From Tamarix chinensis (taxonomy: Eukaryota > Streptophyta > Magnoliopsida > Caryophyllales > Tamaricaceae), in NCBI GenBank assembly GCA_030549775.1, contig CM060176.1, positions 102,033,569 through 102,097,568 on the forward strand: 64,000 nucleotides of DNA. Direction: 5' to 3'. The first letter of the stretch is position 1. Every line of letters begins with the position of its first letter. Below the pieces are notes generated by a model. It was not told the DNA's origin and did no database searches. It was given only the letters and a program-made list of their open reading frames with translations. Of the stretch, positions 1-13,222 are shown piece by piece. The position numbers and the translations under genes are program-made.

Positions 1-240
1 CGGGGGAGATGAACCAGAACCTTAGCTCTTCTATTTATTTGAGTCACTTGAGTGCTATTTTCCTTTCCTTTTAGCTTAGATAGTTATTTTAGCTTAAAAT
101 TTATTATTTCATATCATCTCGTAGTCTAGACATAGCTAATTTCTATCATTATCCTAGTGGTCGTTCACCAATCCCTGTGGGATCGACCTTGACTACTACT
201 CTGACCCCGTGCACTTGCGTTAGGAACGCGTCAAGTTTTT
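1..240 (+). repeat. Fragment resembling the 3' end of a large Ty3 LTR
   Basis: Around 165-235 the text reads as an ATCCCTGTGGGATCGACC block, then a GTGCACTTGCG block, then GTCAAGTTTTTGGC. This order is familiar from the end of Athila/Tat-type LTRs just before the primer-binding site. Only the first bases of a possible TGGCGCC-type binding site remain before the sequence changes at about 236. No coding sequence follows. This is a family resemblance from memory, not an alignment. Confidence 0.35.
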
Positions 241-1264
241 GGCTAGTATCTTATTTAATGCTAAATTATTATTCCATAATGGATATTGAGGTCCTCATCA
301 ACAATCAATCAAGCCCAAATATCCAATTAATCCAAATAACCATAAGGGTCACTATAGCTCAACGCTATCAAGACTTAGGGTTAGACATCAAGTCATAACC
401 CAAATACTTGACCAAATCAAATCAATTCAGCCTTTTATTTATAATTGTACAATAGTTAATCTTAAGTCAACTATCAACACAAGTTAATATAATATGGTCA
501 ACATATATAAGCCAATCCCAACTCTTAGTTAACCCAACTAGTTAACCTCTAAAAATCAACAAAGTGGTCATAGGGGATCAACAAACTAGTCACACAAACT
601 AGTTAATTGGTTTCATAGTAGCAACAACACATAGATAAAACAAAACATACAAATTAGTTAAATAGTTTAGGGGGAACCAATCAACTAGTGAACCGGTTTA
701 TTGGTTTATCCCCTAACTAATTGATTGGTGTAGGTCAGAATCAACACTTACATATTTTAGCTTAACCAATCAACTAGGAGGCCAAAACTAGTCAATTGGT
801 GAACTAATTAACCAATTTTTTCCATACCAGTTAACTAGTTTCTCCAAGAAAAAAACATAATAAAAGTAAGTAGTTCAAACATAAAAAAATCCTAGCATAT
901 CCATATAATCCTATCATGTTCTTAAATAATCAAAACTCCTAAAATTTCAAGATGATTACACCAAACTCATTAGAAAATCAAATTAGCCAACATACATTCA
1001 TCATTAAATTTGACCCAAAATAGCCAAATAGCTAAACATTCTATCATGCTTCTGATATACCATGCATATCACAAAATTCATGCTCTTAACGATATTCATA
1101 CCTTAACATATTTTGACAACAACATAACTTAGAATTCTTCTAAGTCCAAAATCCTAACTTGCTCACACACAGAGTATACCGCATAAAGAGTTAAGTTGGA
1201 TTTACATAGACCTAATATAAGTAGAGCACACCATAAATGTCTTATCTAAGGCCATCTTAATAAG
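241..1264. other. Gene-free AT-rich stretch
   Basis: No convincing gene. From about 500 to 850 the sequence is unusually rich in ACTAGTTAA and CCAATCAACTAG words in both orientations; similar words recur at 5800-5900. This may be a decayed repeat. Confidence 0.5.
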
Positions 1265-1879
1265 TACTTTGTAAAAACCTAAATTTGAATACCAAAAAAT
1301 TTCATTACAATAAAAGTGTATAACCAAAATATCAGGTGTTACTGCCGTAATTGATGTAATTCTAATTTATCATACCATCCTTACATCAATCACAAAGTAA
1401 AAACCATTAAAAGTAAAACAAAGTAAATAGAAATGAGAGCATATTTATAAACATAAATATGATTTTGGAGATAAAATTTGAATGCAATATCAAAAAATAG
1501 ACAAAAGAGATACCATGGACCTAAGAGTCAAAAACAGTATCCGGATAAAAACTATCCTTCGGATAACATGACTCTATACCCAAATCCCTAATACATAACC
1601 ACTCTACCCCATACAGAGTATTGTAAGTAGAAAAACCATCCTAAGGGTCCTCATTGACCTACACACAGTCAACTGCTCGTGGAAATGAGTAGTACCCACA
1701 AAAAAGATGGTTAATGCTAGGTACTGAGTAAGATGACAGTATTTTCAAATTAGGGATACAGATAAATACATACATTCACAAAAGAGAAAAAATTCACATG
1801 TGAAGAGCATGAAACACCACAAGGTAGTTACTGAATTAGGCCTCATTATTAGATATAACAATTTTTATTATTTTATTTA

Positions 1880-2790
1880 TGTTTAGTTTAGAGATGCTAC
1901 TACTCTTGAACCAGTGGAATGATCAAAAGTACCTCTGAGGAATAATACAATTGAAATACTATCATCGTCTTATGGAATAGACCCAACACCTCTAAGGAAA
2001 AAATGCTCCTGAACCACTATTCTTAAATTAGGGAAATAGTCTGAAACACCTCTTAGGTACAACACACCTGAGCCACTATTATCGTCCGGTGGAACAGACT
2101 CAACACCTCAATTCTGACTCATGTATTATTCCACTTTAAATCATTAATATCTCATCCTTTAGGTTTCCTATCTAAACTTATATTATCATTCATGTTAAGT
2201 TTAGGGCCCCATTATTCTTAATCCACTGAAATAAACTAATACACCTCTCAAGGTAAAATGCTCATGAGCCACTATTATCGTCTAGAGGAAAGAACCCGTA
2301 AAACACTTCTCGGGGAAAACCACTCTTGATGTACTATTCTTAAGCCTGTGGAGCAGTCTAAATAATCTCTTAGGGACAACACACCTAAGCCACTATGATC
2401 ATCTAGTCAAATGAACCCAATACCTCAATCCTAACTCACATACTTTTCCACTTTAAATCATTAATATCATATCCATGAGATTACGTAGATCAACTCATAT
2501 TACCATTTATGTTGAATTTAAAGCTCCACTATTCTTAATTTGGTGGAACGAATTGATACACCTCTCAAGGCCAAATGCTATTGAGCTACTATTATTATCT
2601 GGTGGAATGGACCTATAAAATACATAGAAAAAATTCTCCTGAACCACTATTCTTAAACCGGTGAAATAGTTTGAAACACCTTTCAGGGACAACACACCCG
2701 AGCCACTATTATCGTCCAATGAAACGGACTCATAAAATAGCTCGGCCTGACCCACATGATCTTTCACTTTAAATGATTAATATATTATTC
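1880..2790 (+). repeat. Three tandem units of about 315 bp inside copy 1
   Basis: Units start near 1880, 2191 and 2508. Each runs from a GTTTAG/GTTAAGTTTAG start through several CCACTATTAT...GGTGGAA blocks to a CACTTTAAATCATTAATAT end. The same modules recur, with other spacing, in copies 2, 3 and 6 of the family. Confidence 0.7.
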
Positions 2791-3959
2791 ATGATTGATT
2801 TTATAGGTACAAAACACATTTAAAGAAGGTAAAGCACATCACAAAACTCATGAGGTCGTTCTCTAGGGTCAAGACCCTTATATTCTCCAAAAACCTTAGA
2901 TTCACATTTTAAGTCATAACTCATTTCCTATTATGCTTTTACCCACCAAACTTAGTACCTATTCCTAAAATATGATTATTATCAATATACCTAAATTTCA
3001 AGGCCTAACTATAAGGCCTTATAAAAGTGATAATAATCCTATCTCAAGAGTTACAATTCTTGAGGCTTATAAAACCCTAATTTCACAAGTATGTTATCAA
3101 TTTTTTTTGTAGGACTCATACAGTTACGATATTCAATATACATTCCCAAAAAACTAATATCAACAACCTATCAAAATTTTGTGGTCTAATTTTACCATTT
3201 CACATATGTGATAATAACCTTAATATTTTAGGGTTAATATTTCCAAATCAAGCAATTTTCACGCTTTATTAAGATCGGGCCTTTCACAACTACTATAAAC
3301 ATTTCATATAATTCCCTTAGAATATTTTAATTAATATAACACATTAAAATATCATGATTCCCATATTAAACCCATATTAACCCAAAAATACCCTTATTGA
3401 TAACCAACGCCCTTATTTCACGCAAATCGTGTATATTTTGGTAACATTATTTTTATATCCTCCATTTATCAACATATAACTTATTATACTAATCTACCTT
3501 TTATAATACCTTATCAACTCATATTATAATCATATATCACATCGAGGATTTTCCATATAGAATATTATTATTATGATATTGCATAATCCTCAACTTACTT
3601 ATTTTTCCATCACATAATGGCACAATCTTATATCATAGCATTAAAAATCATACATTTAACCAAACAATAACAATAACATGGTATCACACACAATCATGCA
3701 TAACACTCAGCACAAAAACCCTAGATTGCAACAAGTATCCTTATAGAGTAAGGCTTCAGTTTCTATGCATGCTTTTCTTATCCCATCTCCTTTGGATCTT
3801 AGAGAAAATCACCTAAGAATCCATAATAGAATTACATTAGGATTTAATAACATAATTATGGAAAATCTAAAGGAATGGAGGATAAAATAATAGAGGAAAA
3901 TCAAAATAAACCAAATGAGTGCTTCGGGAAAACTTTGCACAACAAAGTGGGGGAAAATA

Positions 3960-4890
3960 AAAATAAGTACCGAAGCTAAGGGCGTGGTAATGACACAAGA
4001 TGGTTTGGGTAGGGGTGAGTAAAGGCCAAATTTACCAAAGGATGGAGGGGGAAAAGGGGGAAAAGGGGTGAGAGGTCAAATGGAAGGAAGTAAGCAACGA
4101 TAATATATGTTGTTGCTATGGGATGGTTGGCCAAAGCCAATAGGCGAGCTATGGTGAGGATAGGTATAGCTAGGGGTAGAGTTTTGGTGGAAGAGAAGGT
4201 AGCAAGTGGAAAAGGATTTATAGTCTTGGCCGAAGGCAGAGGTGTGGTGTAGTGCTCTTGGTCGAATGGTGGGTATGGGATGTGGTTGTTGTTGTTGTTG
4301 CATGCAAGGGATAAAGGAAATGAGGGGAAGCTGTAGTGATATTGGCCAAAAGAAGGGGGTGAGGAGTGTCTGGTTTGGCTAGTGGTTGTGGGAGAGTTTT
4401 GGTGAAGTTCACCGATGGTGAGGGTGGTGTTTTGGTGTAAGTTGCCGAAGGTGGTGGAGGTACTTCGGTTAGGCTCATTAATGGGGGTATTTATGGGCTG
4501 ATTTTTCAACGACAAGGAGGAGGGAAATGAAGGAAGGGAGGATGCACTTGGTGGTGGATTTTTTGAAGGAAAATGGAGTTAGGAAGAAGGTAGTTGAGAG
4601 CATTGATTATGTGCTATATATATACACATGCATGCACGCGGAGAGAGGGAAGGAGGAGGGGTACAATTGGTTAAAATTTCAACCCCAACCCATGAACATA
4701 GGAGCTGGGAGTTGATGTGTTAATGGGGTTAGGGAGTAGCTTGGTAGGTGATGGGGGGAGTAATAGGTATTGTTTGAGAATAATGTTTCATGTAGGAAGA
4801 AGGGAAGAGAAGGGGGTTGGCCGCAGGAAGAAAAAGAAAAGGAAAAAGAGCAAAAGGGAATATAATATGTTTGGTTTTAGGATTAAAATT
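3960..4890 (+). repeat. Purine-rich tract near the 3' end of copy 1
   Basis: G/A-rich sequence carrying short open frames on both strands. Equivalent tracts lie in the other copies (22990-23780, 46500-46760, 62660-63790, and as pyrimidines at 7140-8030). The open frames are low-complexity (Pro/Thr/Ser-rich or Lys/Glu/Gly-rich), not conserved between copies, and are not called as genes. Confidence 0.55.
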
Positions 4891-5074
4891 AGATTAATAT
4901 AATTTAGGTTAGGGTATTATGATAGTTTAATTATCGATTAATAGGGATTAGGCCAAATGTTAGGGTTAGGGAGTTAGCGTAAGGTGAAAATCTTAATTTT
5001 TTCAGGTCAGAATTAGGTTAGGATGTTAATCACTCAAGATTAAATTTAGTTAAATTTTGGGATATTACATACTT

Positions 5075-7003
5075 TGATTACCCTTCAAACACTAAAGGAA
5101 GAAGAAGAGGTAGAAAATATGTCAACTTCACAAATTAATAGCAAACCTAACCTTCTTTACTTATAAAATAAATAGAGACTATATAAGGGAATTATAGAAG
5201 TAGAAATTGAGAGAACAAAAAGAAAAGGAGGAAGAAAAATGCTCAAAAATATAGGATCAATAAAAAGATGAAACACATACACAAAAACTCAATAAAAGAA
5301 GGGAGAGGTCGGAGAAAAACAAAGGAAACAAATGTAAGACTTAATGAAAAAAAATAGTAACACAAGATGCATAAGAGGGGGCACAAAAGGGTCAAAATGT
5401 GCAATCAAAAGAAAGAAAAGAATGAGTTGCACAACACTTGAAAACAAATAAGACAATCACACAAGGTTAGGGTATAAGAGAGGCCAAGTGAAAACAACCA
5501 AGAATGAGAAAAGAGGGCATACCAACTAACCCAATTAACTTTCTACCATACCTACATGACATTAGAGGGGGAAAGGAATAGAAAAAAGTTATCTTGGGTA
5601 GATAATGAGTGATTTGGTATATAAAGCACTTTTGGTAGATTTTTGGGTGAATTGATTGGTAAAAGGTCTAAGAAGTCTGAATAATGTGCATACAACTCTA
5701 AAAAATGGCGATCAACAAGGGTACAATATGATTAGAATATTATGAAAGGATTGGGCAAGGTTTAGAAATAGAATTGAATCATGAAATAGAAACCCAAATG
5801 AACTAGTTAACTAGTTTGACAATACCAATTTATTGGTCTTATTAGAAACCCAAAAGATAAAATAAGCAAAACCAAATAACTAGTACACATAAACTAGACC
5901 ACTGACTCATAAGACCTAAACCTACACGAGGAATAAGACAATCTACCCTACCCATCATCAAAAACACAAAAGAGTAGTATTAAATTCCTTATCATAGGAA
6001 TATAATCCAACAAATTAGGGTTCTAAAATGTAGGCTATTACACCTAGTCATTTTCAAAATGGTAAAATGAAGATTTTGATGAAAAAGTACCATTCACATT
6101 TTAATAAGATTTTATTTGCATTTTGCACTCTAAAATTACTTTTCTATTTATCTAAAATTTATGAACTTGCAAATATTATTATATGTTTATGTTATTGATT
6201 TAAAAATGAATCAAAAATATTTTATTTTCTTTTTATTATTTTCATATTAGTTCATCATTTCCTAGCATAATTAGCTATTGGAACTTAACTTTCTATTCCT
6301 AGATATTACTTAATTCCTTTGAGATTCAATAAAAGCCATCCAATCTTGATAATATTAGATCTTATCCCTTCATTTCAAGGTTAAAGGGGTCCATCCATTT
6401 CTCATTCCCTTCCACGATTCATGTTGCATGATTCAAATATGCTAAGCTTATTCCTTAGTCATCATTAACCATTATTACTCCTCATATGACATGGTTCTTA
6501 TTTATCCTTTCCTTCATTCAACTATGTTAAATTCCTCCCTTATATTCCCTTCCATGTTCTTGTGTGAATTTCTTTTTGTGTGTTTTTATGGTCATTTTTC
6601 AAATATCTCCCCAACTTCTTAAGTGTTGAGACTTATTTGCATCCATTACCTTTCATAACATCTACATCACATTCGCTTTATGCACTTTACTTCTTTTTCC
6701 TTGTACCTTCACTTCGGTGTGCCTCCCTCCTCCTTTATATTCTTCCATAAACCACCTTCCACTTCTACTTGTCCTCCATTTTTAATCCTCAACTTCCTTT
6801 AAGGTTGAAAAGAGTTTAATTTTCCTTCTTCTATAATCCCACTTCCATCTTTAGTTCTCTTTCTTTGTTTGTGCTAAGATTTTTACTTCTATTTTTTTTT
6901 TAGGATTCAAGGAGCTTGACGGGGGTTGTCATTTGATTCTTCCATTTTCCTTTTAGGTTTTATATTTTTAGATTCCAGTAAGGTTTCCTTAATGAGTAAG
7001 GAA
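5075..7003. other. Gene-free stretch between two TGTAA-family copies
   Basis: A/G-rich sequence to about 5560, AT-rich sequence to 6200, then T/C-rich sequence to 7000. I see no gene or defined repeat. Confidence 0.5.
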
Positions 7004-8086
7004 ACCTTTGTAATGCCTTAAATTTTAGCTAAACCTAATACTAAGTAATTAATATCGTAACCTAATTCTAATTTTATGAAATTAATATTTCTACCTTACC
7101 TTAACCTAAATCAAATTCTAAATGCACAATTATTTTCCTAACTCCTTTTTCCTTTTTCTTTTTTCCCTTCTCATTTTATTTTCTTTCTTTCTTTCATGCC
7201 ACTCTCTTCTCTTGTGTAAAATCCTTACCTGACCATGCCTCCATCATCTACACCCTACCTGATCAACACATCAATTCCCACCTTCTACGCTTATCAGTTG
7301 GCCTTGAAAATTTTACCTAATCGTGCCTTACTCTCATATCCCTCTATGTGTGTGTGTGTGTGTGTCACATTAAATTCCCTCAACCAACTACCTTCTTTCT
7401 CTCTTTTTTATCGAAATTAGCACCATTGAACGAAGCCTTCTTTCCTTTCTCTCCCTCCTTCTTGACGTAACCAAACATACCCCCAAAACCACCACTATAA
7501 ACCCTTGATGTGCCTCACCTATTGGCACCAACAACTCCCACCAAAACCACACCCAACCATTGGTGATCCACACTATTCCCTCACCCATACCACTAGTAAG
7601 TTCCACCAAATTACCCCCACCTCCATTCAAACATTTCTATTGTAGCCAACCATCCTTCTTTGACCATATCTACCACAACCAACCACCACCTTTAACCTCC
7701 TCTACCATTCCCCGACCCTTAGAAATGGTACAAATTGCCATTTCTTTCCCCATTCCTTTAGTACTAACCACTGATCCACACTCACTACCTTTAACAAAGC
7801 TCACCATAACCCTACCTCCCTTTGACCTACTCCACCATTACAACCCCAATCCCTTCGGAATTTACTGGAACTTTATAACCCTTAGCAACAACTGTAGTTG
7901 TCATTGCTACCCCCTTATTTCACCACTTCAACCAGTCCCCCTCCTTGTTGCACCAAATTTGGTCGAGACTCCTTCAATCTTTATTTTAGTTTTGCTCAAA
8001 TCCTTTCACTCTCTATTACCTTAAATTTTCCTTAATTGTATTATTAAGTTCTATTATTGATTTATTACTATTTCTTAGGTCTTTTT

Positions 8087-9480
8087 TTGATAGAAAAATA
8101 TGCAAGCGTACAGATTCATTGTATCTATCAAGGTTAATCCCACAGAGAATAGGGTTAATTACCAAAATTCATGTTTTCAACTAGCTAAACCAGTGAGTAT
8201 GGTAAAAGAGAATAAAATTATAAGATTAAATAATAATAATAATAATAAAATAAATGGCTAATCAGATAGAATTCAATATAATGAAGGGTTAGGATTGGAT
8301 TTTCACCATAATTTTAGTACTGAATGATGAATTATTTCAGCTTTCAGTGTTGGTTTAAACTAAAAGTTGAATTAGCCTAAATTAATCTAAAGCCTCTTTC
8401 AAGGTCTAAAGACTGTGTGTAATTAAGTTCAATTACCTACTTTTGTGGAATTAAGATTAAATTAAACTCATTAATTTTTTTACTAATTCAATATAATCCC
8501 CAAGAAATCTAACATACTTTCATGGTTTGAATTCCCAGCTTAATTTTTAGAGGTCAAAATTTTACCTTTTGGTCTTTCAATTAATTACCTATTATTGCTA
8601 ATGTGATGATCAAATGAGTCAAAAATTTTCGATCATAATAAATTAAGTTTAAAGATTCAAACTTTCACTAATAACGTATATTAATTCATCATCACTTACC
8701 AAAAAATTAGGTTCTTTCCCAATCCCGGACAAATAATCTACTCACACATAATTGGAGATAAAGAACTCATTAAATAAATATAATATTCAATCATGTGAAG
8801 AAATTAATTAAAGAGAAGAAAGAAAGAGCCAATCTTTTGATTAAAATCTTCAAGGTAAAGATTTGCAATCTAATCTTAGATAATAAATCATTCATTTTCC
8901 TTTAATAATTGAGTTCTAGATCTATATATTATTTGGTAGATAAAAGAAAGCTAAAAAGGGATAATATAAAGCCTAAGATAAAATACATATGTATATGTAT
9001 TAAAAATCTGGAAAGAAATAAAGAAGTTTCATAAATGTCGTAATTGAACCACATGTGTGGCACATGTTGTCTTTTTTTAATTAGTGCTCATTTGGATAGT
9101 CTTTGATATTCTTGATGCAACTATTTTGTACAATCTTAGATCGATGTGATTCAAGTTGCATTAGAAAGATATTGAAGAGACCTACAACTTTGGACTTTTG
9201 AGTTTTTTCACATTCACATTGAAGAATGGTCGAGATTTTAGTTCTTTTTACACATGCATCCATTTTCTTCTCAAACCATGAATTCTAAATATCCTCACAG
9301 ATCCAAACTCTTCTTTAACTTCCAAAAATTATTGAATCTTTTAATCTTGAGCCAATACCGATACATAATCATACAAACTAAAGCAGTATCATTGATTTAA
9401 ACATGAAATATGTATCAAAAACCCATAAATCATACAGGGAATACACCAAGATAATGCATATTTTACTTTTTTTTATATCA
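8087..9480 (+). mobile_element. 1.4-kb insertion in copy 2, LTR-like start
   Basis: The start carries a TATGCAAGCGTACAG block and soon after an AATCCCACAGAGAATAGGG block, an order seen at the start of many plant Ty3 (Athila/Tat-like) LTRs. The right end is near GATAATGCATATTTTAC. No coding region is visible, so it may be a solo LTR. The boundaries are estimated from where the host element's similarity breaks and resumes, and poly-T on both sides hides any target duplication. Confidence 0.4.
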
Positions 9481-10497
9481 TTTTCCTAAGGTTCTAAAGG
9501 AGCCAATATAAGATACGTGCTTAGAGACTGGTGTATTTCTTTGTAAGGAAGTCGTTGTTTAGGGTTTTGTGTTATATGTCGTGTATGATTATGTGTATTA
9601 TTGTGTTACCATATTGTTAAATGCCTATTGTTAATGTCATGATATGAGAATATGATATTATATGATGAAAAATGAGTAAGATGAGGAGCTTGAGATATCA
9701 TTACGATAAATACTATGTGAAAAACCCTAAGTGAGTTGTTATGATATATGGTATTGTCATATGGATTTTATCTATTATGATAAGTGGGAAATGAATATAT
9801 TTAAGATTCATGGTGATAAATGAAGGATTTGACAATGCTGATACCTAACATATATAAGGTTTTTATAAAATAAGGGCTTTTGGTTACCTCTAAGGGTACT
9901 TTGGTCGATATGGGTTTAATATAGGGATTTTGGTATTTTAATGTGTTAGATGATTCAAAATATGCTAAGCATATAATGTTAAATATTTTGAATAATTATG
10001 AATGGCATAGTTCTATAAAATGAGAAAATGACTTAGTTTAGAAATAATAACCCTAAAATGGCAAAGCTATTCTCGCATGTGTAAAACATTAAAGTTAGAC
10101 CATAATTTTTTTTTTAATAATAGTATTTTATGAAGGTTTATTGAATTTTATAATCATAGAAGTCTTATGGGAAAATTATGAAGTACTTGTGAAATTAGGG
10201 TTTTATAAGCCTTATAAATAGTAACTCTTGAGATATGGCTATTATCGCATGTGTAAGACATTAGATTTAGGTCTATATTTTCAAGTATGTTAATAATAAT
10301 AATATTTGAGTATGAGATACTAAATTTAGTGGAAAAACATGCAATAGCGAATAAGTTATGCCTAAAATATGAAATTAAGGTTTCTTATGAAGTATATGGA
10401 TCTAAATCCTTGAGAATGACCTTGATATCTATGTGGTTGTGATTTACTTAATTCAATTATGTTTTTAAATATCAAACCAATCATGAATAAGACTTTA

Positions 10498-10930
10498 ATT
10501 ATTTAAAGTGAAAGATCATGTGAGTCGAGCCAATGTCCATTCCACTTGACGATAATAATGGATCATATGTGTTTTTTCCTGAGAGATGCATTGTTCCATT
10601 CCACCGAATTAATAATGATAAAGCCTTAAACTCAACGTAAATGAGAATAAGATTTGATATAAAATAACTAATGGATAAGGTATTAATTATTTAAAGTGAA
10701 ATATTATGTGAGATAGGATCGAGGTGTTGTGTTTGTTCCACTGGATCATAATAGTGGCTTATATGTGTTCTTCTCTAAGAGGTGTATTAGAAAATTCTAC
10801 CAGTTTAATAATAGTGGCCAGGATTATGTTATCCTGGTATATGTTGAGTCCGTGCCACCAAACAGTAATAGTATCCCAAGTGTGTTCTTCCTTGAGAGGT
10901 GCTTTAGTCTATTCCACATGATTAATAATA
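10498..10930 (-). repeat. Tandem CACTATTAT-module units in copy 2
   Basis: Two units of about 186 bp begin with ATTTAAAGTGAAAGATCATG near 10498 and ATTTAAAGTGAAATATTATG near 10684. These are the reverse complement of the CACTTTAAAT unit ends in copy 1. Short open frames here are shadows of the repeat. Confidence 0.6.
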
Positions 10931-11564
10931 GTAGGGTTATTGAACTTAACATAACTGAAAGAATGAAATATGTTATATCTAATAAGGAGACCTAGAATCA
11001 ATAATTATTCAGCATTATTTTATGTATCTCGTATGTATGCTTATTTTCCACCATGAATTCATGTAATTATCTAATCCCCTAATTACTTAGTACGTAATGT
11101 ACATACCATCATTTTCATGGGAGCTACTCATTCCTATGAATAAATGATCCAAATGCCAATTTGTAGATTGATGTGGACCCAATGGATGATTTTACTGCTA
11201 ATGACACTTTATGTGGGTTGGAGTAACTTTTCGTATTAAGGTTTTCGGGCATGTAGTCATGTTATCCGAATAACAATTTTATCCAAATATCTTTTTGGAC
11301 TCTTAGATCCATGATAGCCCTTTGTTTATAGTTAAGATATACTACTTAGAGTTAATCTCCACCTGTGCTCATGTTTATGAAGTTTCTCTAGTTTTCTATT
11401 TATAATATTTTACATTTTTATTGTTTTACCTTGTAATTGGCATAAGGAAGGTTGGGTAAGCCAAACTTGTCTCAATTACGACGTTAACACCCAACTATTT
11501 TAGTATTATGCTTATGCTATGAACGAAATTTTTTCAGTAGTAAAATTTGAGATTTTGCAACCTT

Positions 11565-12300
11565 ACTTAATTCTAAGAATCTAAAACCTTATTATGTGTA
11601 GGTGGTTAGAATTTTAGATGTCAGGATGATATATTGGTCTTTTTGATTAATTATGAGCATACCATGTTAATCCTTAGTGTTTTTAGAGTAAGTTTGATAT
11701 ATAACATGTTACGATTTGGATTAGTTTACCATGTTAAATTTTAAATTAAATTTTTGTGAGATTAAGGAATTTCAATGGTGTTCTTCATGATATTCATATG
11801 ATCTTCACTATGTTCTTGACTAATTACCTCTTGATTACCATATATATGGTTGATGTGAGATTAATCACATTTTTATGGCTAATTAAGGAATTAATGGTAA
11901 ACATATCATGAAAGGCCTTAAGTATGTTATTAGGGGTCAATTGTTAACCATTGAATTTGACTTTTTACTGGTAATAATTTTTTTTTATGGTTTTTGCATT
12001 TCAGATTATTAGCATAAAATGAAATTTCTCATTGATCGTAAATAGTATTCATCTTTGGAAATTGGTCATTATCCTTATTTTAAGGTGGTATGATTAAATA
12101 TATCTAATATTTTTGCATGATAACCCTTATGTAATCTTGTGGAATTAAATTTCGTAATTTATTTTTGCATGATAACCCTTATGTAGTCTTTTGGAATTAA
12201 ATTTCTTAATTTTAGAATATTTGATATTTGAATCATTTGTTATGTTTGGTGTTATCAATAGACACCAATATTATGTTGTGTTTGGTATAATATATAAACA
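11565..12300. other. Gene-free AT-rich stretch
   Basis: No gene is seen. A 20-bp phrase around TTTTTGCATGATAACCC occurs twice near 12110 and 12165, suggesting a small local duplication. Confidence 0.5.
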
Positions 12301-12306
12301 TCGATA

Positions 12307-12462
12307 TAAACATTACAAGTAAACTTATAAAACCCATTGATACAAATGTTACGAGTAAACGTTATAAAACATATTGATATAAATGTTGTGGGTAAACATC
12401 ATAAAACCCATCAATATACATGTTACCAATCAATGTTATAAAGCCTATTGATATAAACCACC
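12307..12462 (+). repeat. Minisatellite, about 36-37 bp unit, four copies
   Basis: Units start with GATATAAACATTACAAGTAA, GATACAAATGTTACGAGTAA, GATATAAATGTTGTGGGTAA and AATATACATGTTACCAATCA. Each continues to a TATAAAACCCATT-like end. Copies are diverged. Confidence 0.7.
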
Positions 12463-12489
12463 AATTGTAGATGCCTAGTCTTCAGACAC

Positions 12490-12978
12490 TAGGGATGTAA
12501 ACGGGGCAGATTTTACTCGAACCCCGATGGATTTTATCCGATGGATATTTAAAAGGATATGGATGATGGGAAAAAAATACTCATCGGGTTCGGGTACGGA
12601 TATGGGTATGGGATATCCATACCCATACCCGTACCCGTAACCATACCCGTATCTATATTTATACCGGTTTACCCGATATATAATTACCCTTTTATCCTTA
12701 ATTTTAAAATAAATATATTATAAATTAAGGTTAAAATTGTCATTTGGCTTAACTCTAAATGGGTTTATCCGTCAGGTAATGGATTTATCCGCTAGATAAT
12801 ATCCATTAACGGGTAAATGGATAATCCGTCGGGTAATGGATATCCAACGGATACGGATATGAATGTGTTAACGGATATGGATTTGGGTACGGGTACGGAT
12901 TCGGGTACGAATTTTCTTAACGGGTATGGATACGGGTATGGGTATACCCGCCCCAAACCCGCCCCGTTTACATCCCTA
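12490..12978. mobile_element. hAT-like MITE with TAGGGATGTAAACGG termini
   Basis: The element opens TAGGGATGTAAACGGGGC and closes with its exact inverse, GCCCCGTTTACATCCCTA. TCAGACAC at 12482-12489 repeats at 12979-12986, an exact 8-bp target duplication as made by hAT transposases. The 489-bp body has no transposase. It is packed with GGGTACGGGTATGG-type words in one half and their inverse in the other, so the whole element could fold back on itself. The open frames across it (Tyr/Gly or Pro/Tyr repeats) are translations of this repeat and are not genes. Confidence 0.9.
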
Positions 12979-13168
12979 TCAGACACCATGCTTGGTGTTA
13001 TCACCTAAACATTGATTATGTGAATGCATGGATGCATATTATTTAGACATTAAATTTTGTGTTATCACCTAATGTAACACCCCCAAAATTCACTACTGAA
13101 AAATTTCGTTAATTAAAAAGGAAATTAGCGGAAGGAAATAAATAAAACGTGAACTTTAGGAGTATTAC

Positions 13169-13222
13169 CGCCACACTTAGTACCAGACCAGTTCACTCAT
13201 ACCGTTCCAGTACTAAGTGCTA
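13169..13222 (+). promoter_or_regulatory. Conserved inverted repeat near the TGTAA-family 5' end
   Basis: CACTTAGTAC and GTACTAAGTG are perfect 10-bp inverse arms around a loop containing GTTCACTCATACC. The same block is near 60570-60620 in copy 6, where one stem base differs, and in the right arm of copy 5 near 47415-47475. Function is unknown. Confidence 0.5.

Larger units (their letters stand above)
1270..5069 (+). mobile_element. TGTAA-family element, copy 1 (possible giant solo LTR)
   Basis: The copy begins TGTAAAAACC and ends GGGATATTACA, so the ends are TG...CA and imperfectly inverted. It is flanked by TACTT at 1265-1269 and again at 5070-5074, a 5-bp target duplication. Inside, in order, are a word block near 1675 shared with other copies (GCTCGTGGAAATGAG), three tandem units near 1880-2790, and a purine-rich tract at 3960-4890. 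No retroviral-type protein is encoded. TG...CA ends and a 5-bp duplication are what an LTR retroelement gives, so a solo LTR of about 3.8 kb is the simplest reading. The copy is CpG-poor and diverged, so probably old. Confidence 0.7.
7009..11559 (-). mobile_element. TGTAA-family element, copy 2, reverse, with an internal insertion
   Basis: The left end reads TGTAATGCCTTAAATTTT and the right end TTGAGATTTTGCA, with AACGAAATTTTTTCAGTAG just inside it; the latter is the reverse complement of the start of copy 3. ACCTT at 7004-7008 repeats at 11560-11564, a 5-bp target duplication. The order of modules is reversed: pyrimidine tract 7140-8030, then CACTATTAT units 10498-10930, then the family start. 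About 1.4 kb at 8087-9480 is foreign: the family sequence stops near 8085 and resumes near 9480. A (GT)n run sits near 7345-7364. Confidence 0.7.

Noticed and set aside
1880..2790. Possible CRISPR-like spaced repeats
   Set aside because: Units are about 315 bp, diverged, contain no short constant repeat with unique spacers, and belong to a plant transposable element.
3976..4902. Open frame of 179 codons on the minus strand, Pro/Thr/His/Ser-rich
   Set aside because: Complement of the purine tract in copy 1; no domain signature, and the same tract in other copies does not keep the frame.
4950..4975. Telomere-like GTTAGGGTTAGGG
   Set aside because: Only two units, inside the 3' part of a TGTAA copy; no array.
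7560..8024. 154-codon Pro-rich open frame
   Set aside because: It is the pyrimidine version of the same tract in reverse copy 2. Family context explains it better than a gene.
12792..13008. Tyr/Pro-rich and Tyr/Gly-rich open frames
   Set aside because: Direct translation of GGGTATGG words inside the hAT-like MITE.
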